From Limnomonas spitsbergensis (Eukaryota > Chlorophyta > Chlorophyceae > Chlamydomonadales): DNA of 64,000 bases. The notes under the pieces were generated by a model. That model was not told where the DNA came from and did not search any database. It worked only from the letters and a program-made list of their open reading frames with translations. This document shows positions 39,066 through 53,104 of the stretch, piece after piece. Every line of letters begins with the position of its first letter. Position 1 is the stretch's first letter. The stretch is taken from assembly GCA_037349105.1 (NCBI GenBank), contig JAYJMM010000041.1, forward strand, positions 4,216,001 to 4,280,000, read 5' to 3'. The translations under genes and the position numbers were made by a program.

Positions 39066-40210
39066 ATGGTTTCCATCAATGAAATGCCTCAGCACGTCTT
39101 CGACGACTCGATTCATTCGCTCCGTTTGACCATCTGTCTGGGGGTGAAAAGCAGTTGAAAATCTGGGCTGTACACCAAGGCGTTTACACATGGTCTTCCA
39201 GAATGACGAAGTGAATCGTACATCTCTGTCAGAAATGATGTTTCTAGGAAAACCGTGATGCTGGAATACATGAGAGATGAAAACTCGAGCAATATCCTCA
39301 GATGTGCTAGATTTCCTGAGTGGGGCTAGACAAACAAACTTGGTAAGCTTATCCACAATGACCATGATGCCATCATGACCGCTAGCAGACGGGGGCAAGT
39401 CAAACACAAAATCCATGGTAACAGTGTGCCATCTGGAGTCTGGGATTTCTAGAGGCTGGTTTAGACCAAAAGGCCTCTTGTTTGCACACTTGTTTCTCTG
39501 GCATGAGGCACATGATGAGACATACTGCTGTACATCTGATTGGATTGATTGAGGGCCACCAAAATTGGCGTTTGATGTGGTCCAGTGTTGTCTTCCAATT
39601 GAAATGTCCTGCAAGGGGTGTATCATGGTGGTCTCGAATGACTTCTTGTCGAAGTGCTGCTGGGATAATGACTAGGCCTGCATGTGACCCGTAGCCATTG
39701 CTAAGGGACCATTCTCGAGTTGTACTGGAATGTTTGAATTCTGGATCAATGCTAGACTCGTTCTTGATTCGTTGCATGAAATCTGGGCAGGACTCGTTAA
39801 CTGTGATTGCTAATAGCATTGCAGCATGGGCAGGTCCTTGGTGTGGCAACCTGGAAAGGGAATCAGCTGTGTTGGTAGCACCTGGTCGGTACTTCACAGT
39901 GAACTCGAACCGTGATAGGAACTCGCTCCATCTTGCTTGCCTACGTGACAGGGTGGGCTGCTTGGAGAAAAATGTCAGGGGGTTGTGATCAGTCACAATG
40001 TTTAGGCCATTGCCGCCTGCTAGATAGGATCGCCATTCCTTGAGAGCTTTGATAATTCCAAGGAGTTCTTGTTCGCCAGTAGTGTAATTGCGCTCGGCAG
40101 GTGAGAACTTGGCAGAGAAGTACGCGACAGGTCGACCTTGTTGCGTAAGCACTGCACCACATCCAGTGATGGAGGCATCTGAAACGAGTTCGTACGATTG
40201 GTTTGGGTAT
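39066..40210 (-). pseudogene. Ty3/gypsy RNase H and integrase fragment (unit 2)
   Basis: Same content and same disabling frameshift as unit 1. Two differences visible in translation are QRNKCANK for QRNKSANK and VVEDVLRHF for VVEEVLRHF. Confidence 0.88.
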
Positions 40211-43143
40211 TCCTACCCAGGGGACCCAGGGGATGGGCCTGGGGACGCCTCGAAAATGGGGATAAGTAAGGCCATGGGATAAGGCTAGGCTGCGCATCAC
40301 AAATACCACTTGCTTCGCTTTTGAACCCGGGGAAACTGCCAATTCATGCAACGACAGCAACCGTTAAGATAACAGACGTCCCTCGACAGGTAGGTGCGTG
40401 TGCCCACGTCCCCTCCCCCGCCTGAGACCCACTCAACCATGCTGAAGCACACAGTGATAAATTATGCGTGTCCACGTGAGAGGAAGTAGTTGCAACGGAC
40501 GCGCTCGTTGTGTTGCAATCCGGTCCAGTCCGGTAATGTTTTTGCCCCTCCACCCGCCCCCCATCCACTGACAAAAATAACACCGCGTTGCTGGTCTCGC
40601 CGGCTGAGGCTTGCGTAACAGGGTGTCGTCGCCGCTAGACATGTTGAGTGGGCGAGGAGGCTGAGGCTCAGGGCCTTACTCTAGCTCAGTAACCATGGCC
40701 GTCTCGAAAAGCAGGCAAAACAGCAGAAGATAAACTGATGCATGAGGGGAAATGTGGCTGTTTGGTCCATTATTTACATGGCATACTGAAACGTGTAGCT
40801 GTTTGGTTTCATGCAACTGAACCAAACGCATGAGCGTGAGGCAAGAAAAAGGGAGGATGATATTTTGCCATGAGAGCTCGATCACTTCCTATGCTTGATG
40901 TAATTCGAATGCTTTGGTTTCCTACTTGGCTTGACAGTGGCGTTCACTGGGTTGGTTGGCCGCTGCTGATTTAATAGGACTTCAGCTACAATTCAGCTGT
41001 GTTACGATCTGCAGCATGGGGAGCATGTTGCTGCATGCCCTACTGCTTGGGACACAGGCATTCCACGATTTAAGTAAGACTGGCATGAACATGTTAGCAG
41101 ATCAGTATTCGAGTTTGGAAACGCCTAGAAATTAAACACTGGACAGAGTCACTCAGGCACGGCGCCATGGCCGTCAGAACTGTCAATGCAAGTTATGAAA
41201 ACAAAATATTCGTCTCATAGAGTTCAGACATGGAGTTCGGAAACGAGATCAAACGACTTATACTGGACTTAGCTCTAGACATTAAGCTGTTTGCATGCAA
41301 CTGGCTGAATTTTATTATATCTAATTTGTAGTACAAAGAATCAATTCTCTACCAATCTGAAATTTTAAGAGAACCAGCACATTTTTAGAGTGAGGCAGTA
41401 AGAGTGGGCTGCATTGTTGCCTCTGCATTAGACCTCTCCTCATACCTGAGCTCCAGCTTGGAGTGAACCTGATCAAGGAACCTTATCCCATGAAGCATGT
41501 GTGTAAGTGGTGTTAAGGCTGCCCTGTCAGCATGTATGACAGAAGCTGTGTGTGCTAGGGGTGCCATGACAGTCAGCATGCAGTGCACCTGTGTGTGCTA
41601 TGGGTGCCATGCCAGGCAGCATGCAATGCACCTGTGTGTGTCATAACAGTCAGCATGCAGTGCACCTGTGTGTGCTAGGGGTGCCATGCCAGTCAGCATG
41701 CAGTGCACCTGTGTGTGCTAGGGGTGCCATGCCAGGCAGCATGCAATGCACCTGTCTGTGCCATGCCAGTCAGCATGCAGTGCACCTGTGTGTGCTATGG
41801 GTGCCATGCCAGGCAGCATGCACTGCAGAAGTTGTGTGTGCTAGGGGTGCCATGGCAGGCAGCACACAGTGCACATGTGTGTGCTAGGGGTATCATGACA
41901 GGCAGTATGCAGTGCTTCTGTTTGTGCTAGGGGTGCAATGACAGGCAGCATGCAGTGCAGCAGCTGTGTGTGCTAGGGGTCCCATGACAGCCAGCATGCA
42001 GTGCACCTGTTTGTGCTAGGGATGTCATGACAGGCAGTATGCAGTGCACCTGTTTGTGCTAGGGGTGTCATGACAGTCAGCATGCAGTGCACCTGTTTGT
42101 GCTAAAGGTGTCATGACAGTCAGCATGCAGTGCACCTGTTTGTGCTAGGGGTGGCGTGCCAGTCAGCATGCAGTGCACCCGTGGGTGCTAGGGGTGTCAT
42201 GACAGTCAGCATGCAGTGCACCTGTTTGTGCTAGGGGTGGCATGACAGTCAGCATGCAGTGCACCTGTTTGTGTTAGGGGTGCAATGGCAGGCAGCATGC
42301 AGTGTACCTTGTTGTGGTAGGGGTGTCATGATAGTCAGCATGCAGTGCACCTGTTTGTGCTAGGGGTGTTATGCCAGTCAGCATGCAGTGCACCTGTTTG
42401 TGCTATGTTTGTCATGACAGTCAGCATGCAGTGCACCTGTTTGTGCTGAAGGTGTCATGACAGTCAGCATGCAGTGCACCTGTTTGTGCTAGGGGTGCCA
42501 TGGCAGGCAGCATGCAGTGCAGCTGCTTGTGCTAGGGGTGTCATGCCGGGCAGCATGCAGTGCACCTGTTTGTGCTAGGGGTGCCATGGCAGGCAGCATG
42601 CAGTGCAGACGCTATGTGTGCTAGGGTGGCCATGACAGGCAGCATGTAGTGCACCTTTGTGTGCTTGGGGGGCCATGGCAGGCAGCATGCAGTGCATATG
42701 CTGTGGGTGCCAGGGGTGCCATGTCAGGCAGCATGCAGTGCTGAAGCTGTGGGTGCCAAACTGGCAATACTGCCTTTTCCAGCTGCTCCGACCTCCCCAC
42801 CTCGACGTTTAATACCGAGTTCTTAGGTGCCAAAAAATGTTTGAATGCACGTTCGGCATCGCTGGGCGATCCACCGTCAAACATGGGGCCTCGGTCAATT
42901 GCAGAGGGAACGCCCCCCCCCCCCCCGCAGGGCAGGCAGGGCCACATCTGGCTGTAATAGATGGGGTTTAACCAGAGAGGAAGCCCCAAGTCGTCTAAAT
43001 GTCGACGTAGTTTGGGGGGATCGGGGGGCTTGCCGGCATTAGGGAGCAGGGGACCCGTCCAAGAAGGAGCCTCGTCCCCTGGTGTGAACAAACTACGTCA
43101 GGGGACCCAAACTACGCGGTCCCCTGCCCCCCCGTATTGTATC
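40211..43143. mobile_element. Insertion X (units 2/3)
   Basis: 2,933 bp between TGGGTAT repeats (40204-40210, 43144-43150). It lacks about 110 bp at the right edge of the minisatellite, where the array passes directly into CTGCCTTTTCC. The 43-bp minisatellite spans about 41545-42765. Confidence 0.75.
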
Positions 43144-43766
43144 TGGGTATGCAAGAACTGGAGGCGAAGCTAACGCTTCCTTAATAGCTTGAAAAGCCAG
43201 CAGAGCGTCAGCTCCTCCTGAGAACTGGACGGTTTTCTTGGTCAAATGGTACAAGGGTGCTGCCAGCCTGGAGAGGTTCGGAATGAACTTGCGAAAGTAA
43301 TTTGCTAGGCCTAGAAATTGCAAGACGCCTGTTGCACTGGTCGGGAATTCCCACTCGGTAAGCGCTCGAATTTTGTCTGGGTCGGCAGCCACACCTTCTT
43401 TCGAAAGAATGTGCCCTAGGTACTTGACTTGAGCCTGCAGAAATTTGCACTTGAAAAATTTGACCTGCAGTCCTGATTCTCGTATTTTGTCAAACACCCG
43501 TCTTAAATGCTGGAGGTGCTGCTCGGGTGTCTGGGACAGGATCATGATGTCATCAATGTAAATGAGGACGAATGCTAGATTAGAAAAGATTTTATTGACA
43601 GTGCTCTGGTATTGACTGGGCGCGTTCGAAAGACCCATTGGCAAGCAACGCCATGCATAATGGCCGAAGGGTGTAGCAAAAGCTGTCTTGGGCTGGTCTT
43701 CCTCAGAAATGAGCAGTTGGTGAAAGCCACCTGCCATGTCTAGACAAGAGAAACATGAAGCTCACC
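43144..43766 (-). pseudogene. Ty3/gypsy reverse transcriptase fragment (unit 3)
   Basis: Same truncated RT as in units 1 and 2, with YIDD retained. Confidence 0.88.
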
Positions 43767-44212
43767 TGTGTTAAGAGTTCCATGAATGGATACATGTAGT
43801 AGTCTAATGGTGCACTAGTAGGGGACTGTAGCCCAAAAGCCTATGAGAACACAGCAGTGAGCTCGTTACCATCCAATAATCATCTGCCAATGTTCATGTT
43901 TATTTACATCCCAGTCCAGCCATCCAAGGCATCACAAGCCGACACAACAGTTCAGACAGATGCAAGCACAACCCAGACAGATTGATAGTGGGACAGTCAG
44001 GTATTGAGCCTGATGGATTGATCTCGTCTGAGACTTCCCGATAACTAGCAGAGCTCGCTTATATGGGAGGTGCATGGTTTAACCCGTGAGGGTTCTGGTC
44101 TGGGCTTGCCAAGCGACCCTGCAACTTCCGTATGGAGCGTAAGCGCCGATAACGTAAGGCAGGTCGCGTCAGCGACTGGTAATTCTGGGGTACTGGTTAC
44201 ATGACCATTACA
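43767..44212 (-). repeat. LTR-like repeat, copy 3
   Basis: 446 bp: one instead of two copies of the 21-bp internal repeat. TG...CA ends and adjacent polypurine tract as in the others. Confidence 0.75.
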
Positions 44213-44561
44213 TACCTCCCCCCTTGGCTGCGTGCCGAGCGCGGTGGAAGGTAAACGTTAGTGGTACTGGAGCATGAAATGTTGCAGAGTTTGTTTTACC
44301 GAAATTCTCAACCTGAAACTGGAAACTCGTTGTAGTTATCGTTGGACTGGACTAGATCAGAACAATTAATTCTGCTTGTGTACTTGACTGTCCGGCTAGA
44401 TAGAAAATTAATTCTCAAGACTGAATCTAGATTGAACGCAAATAAGATTTGAAGTCTGAGCAGCTTGCCAGGCCGGGCAGTATCGTATCTCAAAAGAATT
44501 CTAGACAGGATTTCAGAAATGAAAAAAAAAACTGACTTGGACTGGTTTAAGAGTTAGGTCT
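44213..44561. other. 3' non-coding part of gypsy unit 3
   Basis: Same as in unit 2; no gene. Confidence 0.5.
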
Positions 44562-45514
44562 CGCGGAGTCGCTGGCGGAGCGCTGGGCGGCAGGCCCGTC
44601 ATACGCTTCCGCCAGCGCGCCTGCCACTCTTCGCCCACGTCGTACTGGGCGGGTCATATGTATCGTAAAAACGAGGACAGGCCCAGCAGTGCAAGGAGGT
44701 TAGGTCATGACTTGATATCAGTTACACATTGACTGTGCTCTAACCTGATTGCTAGTAGTGCACTGATCCTGGTAGGCACCAACTGTCCCTTGAGAAAATC
44801 AAAGGCAAACACAATGGGCTTAAGGAGTCCACTTGACAGAATCACCAACTCCAATAAATTTATGTTTTGAGATAACTTGGCCATGCTGAGGGGCCTGCCT
44901 CTAATTTTTTGAGGATGTTATATTGCAGTGCTGGCCTCCATAGCTAAAGTATTACCTGATGTAAAGCCTAGGGTTGTGGCTCTGAAACCACCAGTGCTGT
45001 TTTTTTCGTCCTCTCGCAAAACCAGTCCTCGGCAGATCTGGCTGGTTCAGCTCAGATAAGAAGGGGGGCCTGGAATAAAGGACATGAAAATCAAGATGTG
45101 TGAATAAAGAGTGGATACCTGACTTCAGGCATTCTGGAACTCAGTGGCAGTGATATGGGAGCTTGCATGGCTGAGGGGCTGCATGGGGCAAGGGGCATGG
45201 CTTCCTGACAAGCCACCTTTGCCCCAAATTTGCAGCCTCTGGAGTGAGTAATGATGCACAAATTGGGTGGCAGTCTTAATGAGCTACTCTCAGGCTCTCT
45301 GAATCACCAGACATCATAGCAATCAGACAGGTATGGAGTGAAATTTAATCCATCAAAGACAGCCCTGATGTGGGCCACATGGAAGGCCATATCTGCATGT
45401 TGGATTGGCCTAATGACCCAGGGAAGGTGGCAATGCCTCCGTCTATGCCCCACCTACACCCACCTCAGATTCTACCTTAATCGGGTTTTGCCACTTTTCA
45501 GGCTCAGCCGCCGC
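44562..45514 (-). repeat. Dispersed repeat Y, unit 3
   Basis: Near-identical to the other Y copies. Confidence 0.7.
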
Positions 45515-46659
45515 ATGGTTTCCATCAATGAAATGCCTCAGCACTTCTTCGACGACTCGATTCATTCGCTCCGTTTGACCATCTGTCTGGGGGTGAAAAG
45601 CAGTTGAAAATCTGGGATGTACACCAAGGCGTTTACACATGGTCTTCCAGAATGACGAAGTGAATCGTACATCTCTGTCAGAAATGATGTTTCTAGGAAA
45701 ACCGTGATGCTGGAATACATGAGAGATGAAAACTCGAGCAATATCCTCAGATGTGCTAGATTTCCTGAGTGGGGCTAGACAAACAAACTTGGTAAGCTTA
45801 TCCACAATGACCATGATGCCATCATGACCACTAGCAGACGGGGGCAAGTCAAACACAAAATCCATGGTAACAGTGTGCCATCTGGAGTCTGGGATTTCTA
45901 GAGGCTGGTTTAGACCAAAAGGCCTCTTGTTTGCAGACTTGTTTCTCTGGCATGAGGCACATGATGAGACATACTGCTGTACATCTGATTGGATTGATTG
46001 AGGGCCACCAAAATTGGCGTTTGATGTGGTCCAGTGTTGTCTTCCAATTGAAATGTCCTGCAAGGGGTGTATCATGGTGGTCTCGACTGACTTCTTGTCG
46101 AAGTGCTGCTGGGATAATGACTAGGCCTGCATGTGACCCGTAGCCATTGCTAAGGGACCATTCTCGAGTTGTACTGGAATGTTTGAATTCTGGATCAATG
46201 CTAGACTCGTTCTTGATTCGTTGCATGAAATCTGGGCAGGACTCGTTAACTGTGATTGCTAATAGCATTGCAGCATGGGCAGGTCCTTGGTGTGGCAACC
46301 TGGAAAGGGAATCAGCTGTGTTGGTAGCACCTGGTCGGTACTTCACAGTGAACTCGAACCGTGATAGGAACTCGCTCCATCTTGCTTGCCTACGTGACAG
46401 GGTGGGCTGCTTGGAGAAAAATGTCAGGGGGTTGTGATCAGTCACAATGTTTAGGCCATTGCCGCCTGCTAGATAGGATCGCCATTCCTTGAGAGCTTTG
46501 ATAATTCCAAGGAGTTCTTGTTCGCCAGTAGTGTAATTGCGCTCGGCAGGTGAGAACTTGGCAGAGAAGTACGCGACAGGTCGACCTTGTTGCGTAAGCA
46601 CTGCACCACATCCAGTGATGGAGGCATCTGAAACGAGTTCGTACGATTGGTTTGGGTAT
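45515..46659 (-). pseudogene. Ty3/gypsy RNase H and integrase fragment (unit 3)
   Basis: Same content, frameshift and truncation as units 1 and 2. A translated difference is GVHPRFSTAF for GVQPRFSTAF. Confidence 0.88.
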
Positions 46660-49600
46660 TCCTACCCAGGGGACCCAGGGGATGGGCCTGGGGACGCCTC
46701 GAAAATGGGGATAAGTAAGGCCATGGGATAAGGCTAGGCTGCGCATCACAAATACCACTTGCTTCGCTTTTGAACCCGGGGAAACTGCCAATTCATGCAA
46801 CGACAGCAACCGTTAAGATAACAGACGTCCCTCGACAGGTAGGTGCGTGTGCCCACGTCCCCTCCCCCGCCTGAGACCCACTCAACCATGCTGAAGCACA
46901 CAGTGATAAATTATGCGTGTCCACGTGAGAGGAAGTAGTTGCAACGGACGCGCTCGTTGTGTTGCAATCCGGTCCAGTCCGGTAATGTTTTTGCCCCTCC
47001 ACCCGCCCCCCATCCACTGACAAAAATAACACCGCGTTGCTGGTCTCGCCGGCTGAGGCTTGCGTAACAGGGTGTCGTCGCCGCTAGACATGTTGAGTGG
47101 GCGAGGAGGCTGAGGCTCAGGGCCTTACTCTAGCTCAGTAACCATGGCCGTCTCGAAAAGCAGGCAAAACAGCAGAAGATAAACTGATGCATGAGGGGAA
47201 ATGTGGCTGTTTGGTCCATTATTTACATGGCATACTGAAACGTGTAGCTGTTTGGTTTCATGCAACTGAACCAAACGCATGAGCGTGAGGCAAGAAAAAG
47301 GGAGGATAATATTTTGCCATGAGAGCTCGATCACTTCCTATGCTTGATGTAATTCGAATGCTTTGGTTTCCTACTTGGCTTGACAGTGGCGTTCACTGGG
47401 TTGGTTGGCCGCTGCTGATTTAATAGGACTTCAGCTACAATTCAGCTGTGTTACGATCTGCAGCATGGGGAGCATGTTGCTGCATGCCCTACTGCTTGGG
47501 ACACAGGCATTCCACGATTTAAGTAAGACTGGCATGAACATGTTAGCAGATCAGTATTCGAGTTTGGAAACGCCTAGAAATTAAACACTGGACAGAGTCA
47601 CTCAGGCACGGCGCCATGGCCGTCAGAACTGTCAATGCAAGTTATGAAAACAAAATATTCGTCTCATAGAGTTCAGACATGGAGTTCGGAAACGAGATCA
47701 AACGACTTATACTGGACTTAGCTCTAGACATTAAGCTGTTTGCATGCAACTGGCTGAATTTTATTATATCTAATTTGTAGTACAAAGAATCAATTCTCTA
47801 CCAATCTGAAATTTTAAGAGAACCAGCACATTTTTAGAGTGAGGCAGTAAGAGTGGGCTGCATTGTTGCCTCTGCATTAGACCTCTCCTCATACCTGAGC
47901 TCCAGCTTGGAGTGAACCTGATCAAGGAACCTTATCCCATGAAGCATGTGTGTAAGTGGTGTTAAGGCTGCCCTGTCAGCATGTATGACAGAAGCTGTGT
48001 GTGCTAGGGGTGCCATGACAGTCAGCATGCAGTGCACCTGTGTGTGCTATGGGTGCCATGCCAGGCAGCATGCAATGCACCTGTGTGTGTCATAACAGTC
48101 AGCATGCAGTGCACCTGTGTGTGCTAGGGGTGCCATGCCAGTCAGCATGCAGTGCACCTGTGTGTGCTAGGGGTGCCATGCCAGGCAGCATGCAATGCAC
48201 CTGTCTGTGCCATGCCAGTCAGCATGCAGTGCACCTGTGTGTGCTATGGGTGCCATGCCAGGCAGCATGCACTGCAGAAGTTGTGTGTGCTAGGGGTGCC
48301 ATGGCAGGCAGCACACAGTGCACATGTGTGTGCTAGGGGTATCATGACAGGCAGTATGCAGTGCTTCTGTTTGTGCTAGGGGTGCAATGACAGGCAGCAT
48401 GCAGTGCAGCAGCTGTGTGTGCTAGGGGTCCCATGACAGCCAGCATGCAGTGCACCTGTTTGTGCTAGGGATGTCATGACAGGCAGTATGCAGTGCACCT
48501 GTTTGTGCTAGGGGTGTCATGACAGTCAGCATGCAGTGCACCTGTTTGTGCTAAAGGTGTCATGACAGTCAGCATGCAGTGCACCTGTTTGTGCTAGGGG
48601 TGGCGTGCCAGTCAGCATGCAGTGCACCTGTGGGTGCTAGGGGTGTCATGACAGTCAGCATGCAGTGCACCTGTTTGTGCTAGGGGTGGCATGACAGTCA
48701 GCATGCAGTGCACCTGTTTGTGCTAGGGGTGCAATGGCAGGCAGCATGCAGTGTACCTTGTTGTGGTAGGGGTGTCATGATAGTCAGCATGCAGTGCACC
48801 TGTTTGTGCTAGGGGTGTTATGCCAGTCAGCATGCAGTGCACCTGTTTGTGCTATGTTTGTCATGACAGTCAGCATGCAGTGCACCTGTTTGTGCTGAAG
48901 GTGTCATGACAGTCAGCATGCTGTGCACCTGTTTGTGCTAGGGGTGCCATGGCAGGCAGCATGCAGTGCAGCTGCTTGTGCTAGGGGTGTCATGCCGGGC
49001 AGCATGCAGTGCACCTGTTTGTGCTAGGGGTGCCATGGCAGGCAGCATGCAGTGCAGACGCTATGTGTGCTAGGGTGGCCATGACAGGCAGCATGTAGTG
49101 CACCTGAGTGTGCTTGGGGGGCCATGGCAGGCAGCATGCAGTGCATATGCTGTGGGTGCCATGTCAGGCAGCATGCAGTGCTGAAGCTGTGGGTGCCAAA
49201 CTGGCAATATGCAGTGCAGAGGCTGTGTGTGATAGGGGTGCCATGCCACTGTCTGTCGTCCATTCCACCTTGCGCCTGCCGAACTGCTATCTGCCTAGTA
49301 GTTTTCCAGTCGACCTCGGACAGCGCTCACTGCCTTTTCCAGCTGCTCCGACCTCCCCACCTCGACGTTTAATACCGAGTTCTTAGGTGCCAAAAAATGT
49401 TTGAATGCACGTTCGGCATCGCTGGGCGATCCACCGTCAAACATGGGGCCTCGGTCAATTGCAGAGGGAACGCCCCCCCCCCCCCCCCCGCAGGGCAGGC
49501 AGGGCCATATCTGGCTGTAATAGATGGGTTTTAACCAGAGAGGAAGCCCCAAGTCGTCTAAATGTCGACGTAGTTTGGGGGGATCGGGGGGCTTGCCGGC

Positions 49601-49706
49601 ATTAGGGAGCAGGGGACCCGTCCAAGAAGGAGCCTCGTCCCCTGGTGTGAACAAACTACGTCAGGGGACCCAAACTACGCGGTCCCCTGCCCCCCCGTAT
49701 TGTATC
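46660..49706. mobile_element. Insertion X (units 3/4)
   Basis: 3,047 bp between TGGGTAT repeats (46653-46659, 49707-49713). 43-bp minisatellite at about 47990-49245. The C-run near 49473-49489 is longer than in the other copies. Confidence 0.75.
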
Positions 49707-50329
49707 TGGGTATGCAAGAACTGGAGGCGAAGCTAACGCTTCCTTAATAGCTTGAAAAGCCAGCAGAGCGTCAGCTCCTCCTGAGAACTGGACGGTTTTC
49801 TTGGTCAAATGGTACAAGGGTGCTGCCAGCCTGGAGAGGTTCGGAATGAACTTGCGAAAGTAATTTGCTAGGCCTAGAAATTGCAAGACGCCTGTTGCAC
49901 TGGTCGGGAATTCCCACTCGGTAAGCGCTCGAATTTTGTCTGGGTCGGCAGCCACACCTTCTTTCGAAAGAATGTGCCCTAGGTACTTGACTTGAGCCTG
50001 CAGAAATTTGCACTTGAAAAATTTGACCTGCAGTCCTGATTCTCGTATTTTGTCAAACACCCGTCTTAAATGCTGGAGGTGCTGCTCGGGTGTCTGGGAC
50101 AGGATCATGATGTCATCAATGTAAATGAGGACGAATGCTAGATTAGAAAAGATTTTATTGACAGTGCTCTGGTATTGACTGGGCGCGTTCGAAAGACCCA
50201 TTGGCAAGCAACGCCATGCATAATGGCCGAAGGGTGTAGCAAAAGCTGTCTTGGGCTGGTCTTCCTCAGAAATGAGCAGTTGGTGAAAGCCACCTGCCAT
50301 GTCTAGACAAAAGAAACATGAAGCTCACC
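49707..50329 (-). pseudogene. Ty3/gypsy reverse transcriptase fragment (unit 4)
   Basis: Fourth copy of the truncated RT; its translation matches units 1-3. Confidence 0.88.
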
Positions 50330-50796
50330 TGTGTTAAGAGTTCCATGAATGGATACATGTAGTAGTCTAATGGTGCACTAGTAGGGGACTGTAGCCCAAA
50401 AGCCTATGAGAACACAGCAGTGAGCTCGTTACCATCCAATAATCATCTGCCAATGTTCATGTTTATTTACATCCCAGTCCAGCCATCCAAGGCATCACAA
50501 GCCGACACAACAGTTCAGACAGATGCAAGCACAACCCAGACAGATGCAAGCACAACCCAGACAGATTGATAGTGGGACAGTCAGGTATTGAGCCTGATGG
50601 ATTGATCTCGTCTGAGACTTCCCGATAACTAGCAGAGCTCGCTTATATGGGAGGTGCATGGTTTAACCCGTGAGGGTTCTGGTCTGGGCTTGCCAAGCGA
50701 CCCTGCAACTTCCGTATGGAGCGTAAGCGCCGATAACGTAAGGCAGGTCGCGTCAGCGACTGGTAATTCTGGGGTACTGGTTACATGACCATTACA
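50330..50796 (-). repeat. LTR-like repeat, copy 4
   Basis: 467 bp with TG...CA ends; last LTR of the array, with the polypurine tract at its high-coordinate side. Confidence 0.75.
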
Positions 50797-51145
50797 TACC
50801 TCCCCCCTTGGCTGCGTGCCGAGCGCGGTGGAAGGTAAACGTTAGTGGTACTGGAGCATGAAATGTTGCAGAGTTTGTTTTACCGAAATTCTCAACCTGA
50901 AACTGGAAACTCGTTGTAGTTATCGTTGGACTGGACTAGATCAGAACAATTAATTCTGCTTGTGTACTTGACTGTCCGGCTAGATAGAAAATTAATTCTC
51001 AAGACTGAATCTAGATTGAACGCAAATAAGATTTGAAGTCTGAGCAGCTTGCCAGGCCGGGCAGTATCGTATCTCAAAAGAATTCTAGACAGGATTTCAG
51101 AAATGAAAAAAAAAACTGACTTGGACTGGTTTAAGAGTTAGGTCT
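50797..51145. other. 3' non-coding part of gypsy unit 4
   Basis: Same as in units 2 and 3; no gene. Confidence 0.5.
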
Positions 51146-52105
51146 CGCGGAGTCGCTGGCGGAGCGCTGGGCGGCAGGCCCGTCATACGCTTCCGCCAGC
51201 GCGCCTGCCACTCTTCGCCCACGTCGTACTGGGCGGGTCATATGTATCGTAAAAACGAGGACAAGCCCAGCAGTGCAAGGAGGTTAGGTCATGACTTGAT
51301 ATCAGTTACACATTGACTGTGCTCTAACCTGATTGCTAGTAGTGCACTGATCCTGGTAGGCACCAACTGTCCCTTGAGATAATCAAAGGCAAACACAATG
51401 GGCTTAAGGAGTCCACTTGACAGAATCACCAACTCCAATAAATTTATGTTTTGAGATAACTTGGCCATGCTGAGGGGCCTGCCTCTAATTTTTTGAGGAT
51501 GTTATATTGCAGTGCTGGCCTCCATAGCTAAAGTATTACCTGATGTAAAGCCTAGGGTTGTGGCTCTGAAACCACCAGTGCTGTTTTTCCGTCCTCTCGC
51601 AAAACCAGTCCTCGGCAGATCTGGCTGGTTCAGCTCAGATAAGAAGGGGGGCCTGGAATAAAGGACATGAAAATCAAGATGTGTGAATAAAGAGTGGATA
51701 CCTGACTTCAGGCATTCTGGAACTCAGTGGCACTGATATGGGAGCTTGCATGGCTGAGGGGCTGCAATGCTGCATGGGGCAAGGGGCATGGCTTCCTGAC
51801 AAGCCACCTTTGCCCCAAATTTGCAGCCTCTGGAGTGAGGAATGATGCACAAATTGGGTGGCAGTCTTAATGAGCTACTCTCAGGCTCTCTGAATCACCA
51901 GACATCATAGCAATCAGACAGGTATGGAGTGAAATTTAATCCATCAAAGACAGCCCTGATGTGGGCCACATGGAAGGCCATATCTGCATGTTGGATTGGC
52001 CTAATGACCCAGGGAAGGTAGCAATGCCTCCGTCTATGCCCCACCTACACCCACCTCAGATTCTACCTTAATCGGGTTTTGCCACTTTTCAGGCTCAGCC
52101 GCCGC
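51146..52105 (-). repeat. Dispersed repeat Y, unit 4
   Basis: At its right end the integrase is absent and repeat Z follows, as on the mirrored left side of the window (3838). This copy therefore sits inside the large inverted duplication. Confidence 0.7.
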
Positions 52106-53104
52106 AAGTTTGGTACCCAACGGGACAGTTTTTGGCATCCAACTGCCATTCGGATTCACATGATACCCCGACAGACCTCAATAAACCGTGTATGGCAAGC
52201 TGATTACAGCACGTGACGATGTAGCAACACACCAGGTCGATCAAGGCAGTTCCTAGAGAGATTACTTCAAATTGCAGTTGGTACTGCTAGTGTGAACCAG
52301 GTTAGGACGGCGGGTCAAACCTCAGTACCCCTAAAACGTGTCGATACATCTGACCCGCCTTGTACGGTGCAGGTGCAGTCGCAGTCAAGGAAAAAATTGA
52401 GCTGAGCAGAGCAGCCAATCCCATTGTAATAAAAAATGAAAGGCCCAGGTCGACGGTGCGCAGGTTGGGTGTGGGTCACGACGCGCCTGGTCTGGTCTGG
52501 TCTGGGTAGGGAGAGTCTGTTCCGCGTGCTCGCGTCCTCTTCCCGATATATTGTCAATTTACTTTCAGTTAAATTCCAATTGATAGGAAATGAGAGCCGT
52601 AAGACGTGATGTCGCAACCAACATCTGGGGGATCAGGACATCGGCTTTGTGGGTTGATGGCTGTATCAAGCGGGAAGACGGGAAAAGTCATGGGTACAAG
52701 ATATATCACCAAAGATATCGTGTGGTGTGATTTAGGTGACAGGCAAACATTGGTAAGCAGCTAGCATGGCTTCACCCGTGCACCCGTGCATCGCCCCATG
52801 TGCCCGTGCTACCACCTGTGTACATGGGTGCCAGAGCAATTGAAGTCCCAATGTGAACTTGTTAACTTCTGTTGTTGTGAGATGCTGAGTCCAACTATAG
52901 GTTGCTGGGACGTACTGTTAAGATGGGTAGCCTCTCCTCCATCTGACTGTTGACATAGGTGGCCTCTCCTCCATCTGACTGTTGGTTACCTAGTCTTGCC
53001 CATCATCAACAGGCAGACTAAATCTCGTGTTCATTTGAGCATATCCCTTGGACCACATGAAGAAGGTTGAAATGCATGAACACAATTAGGTGTTGTGCCA
53101 CAAA
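52106..53104. repeat. Dispersed repeat Z (right copy 1)
   Basis: Inverted counterpart of 2841-3837, including the GGCGGGTCA inverted motif near 52312-52357 and the CAGTCAGATGGAGGAGAGGC-type direct repeats near 52930-52985. No gene. Confidence 0.6.
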
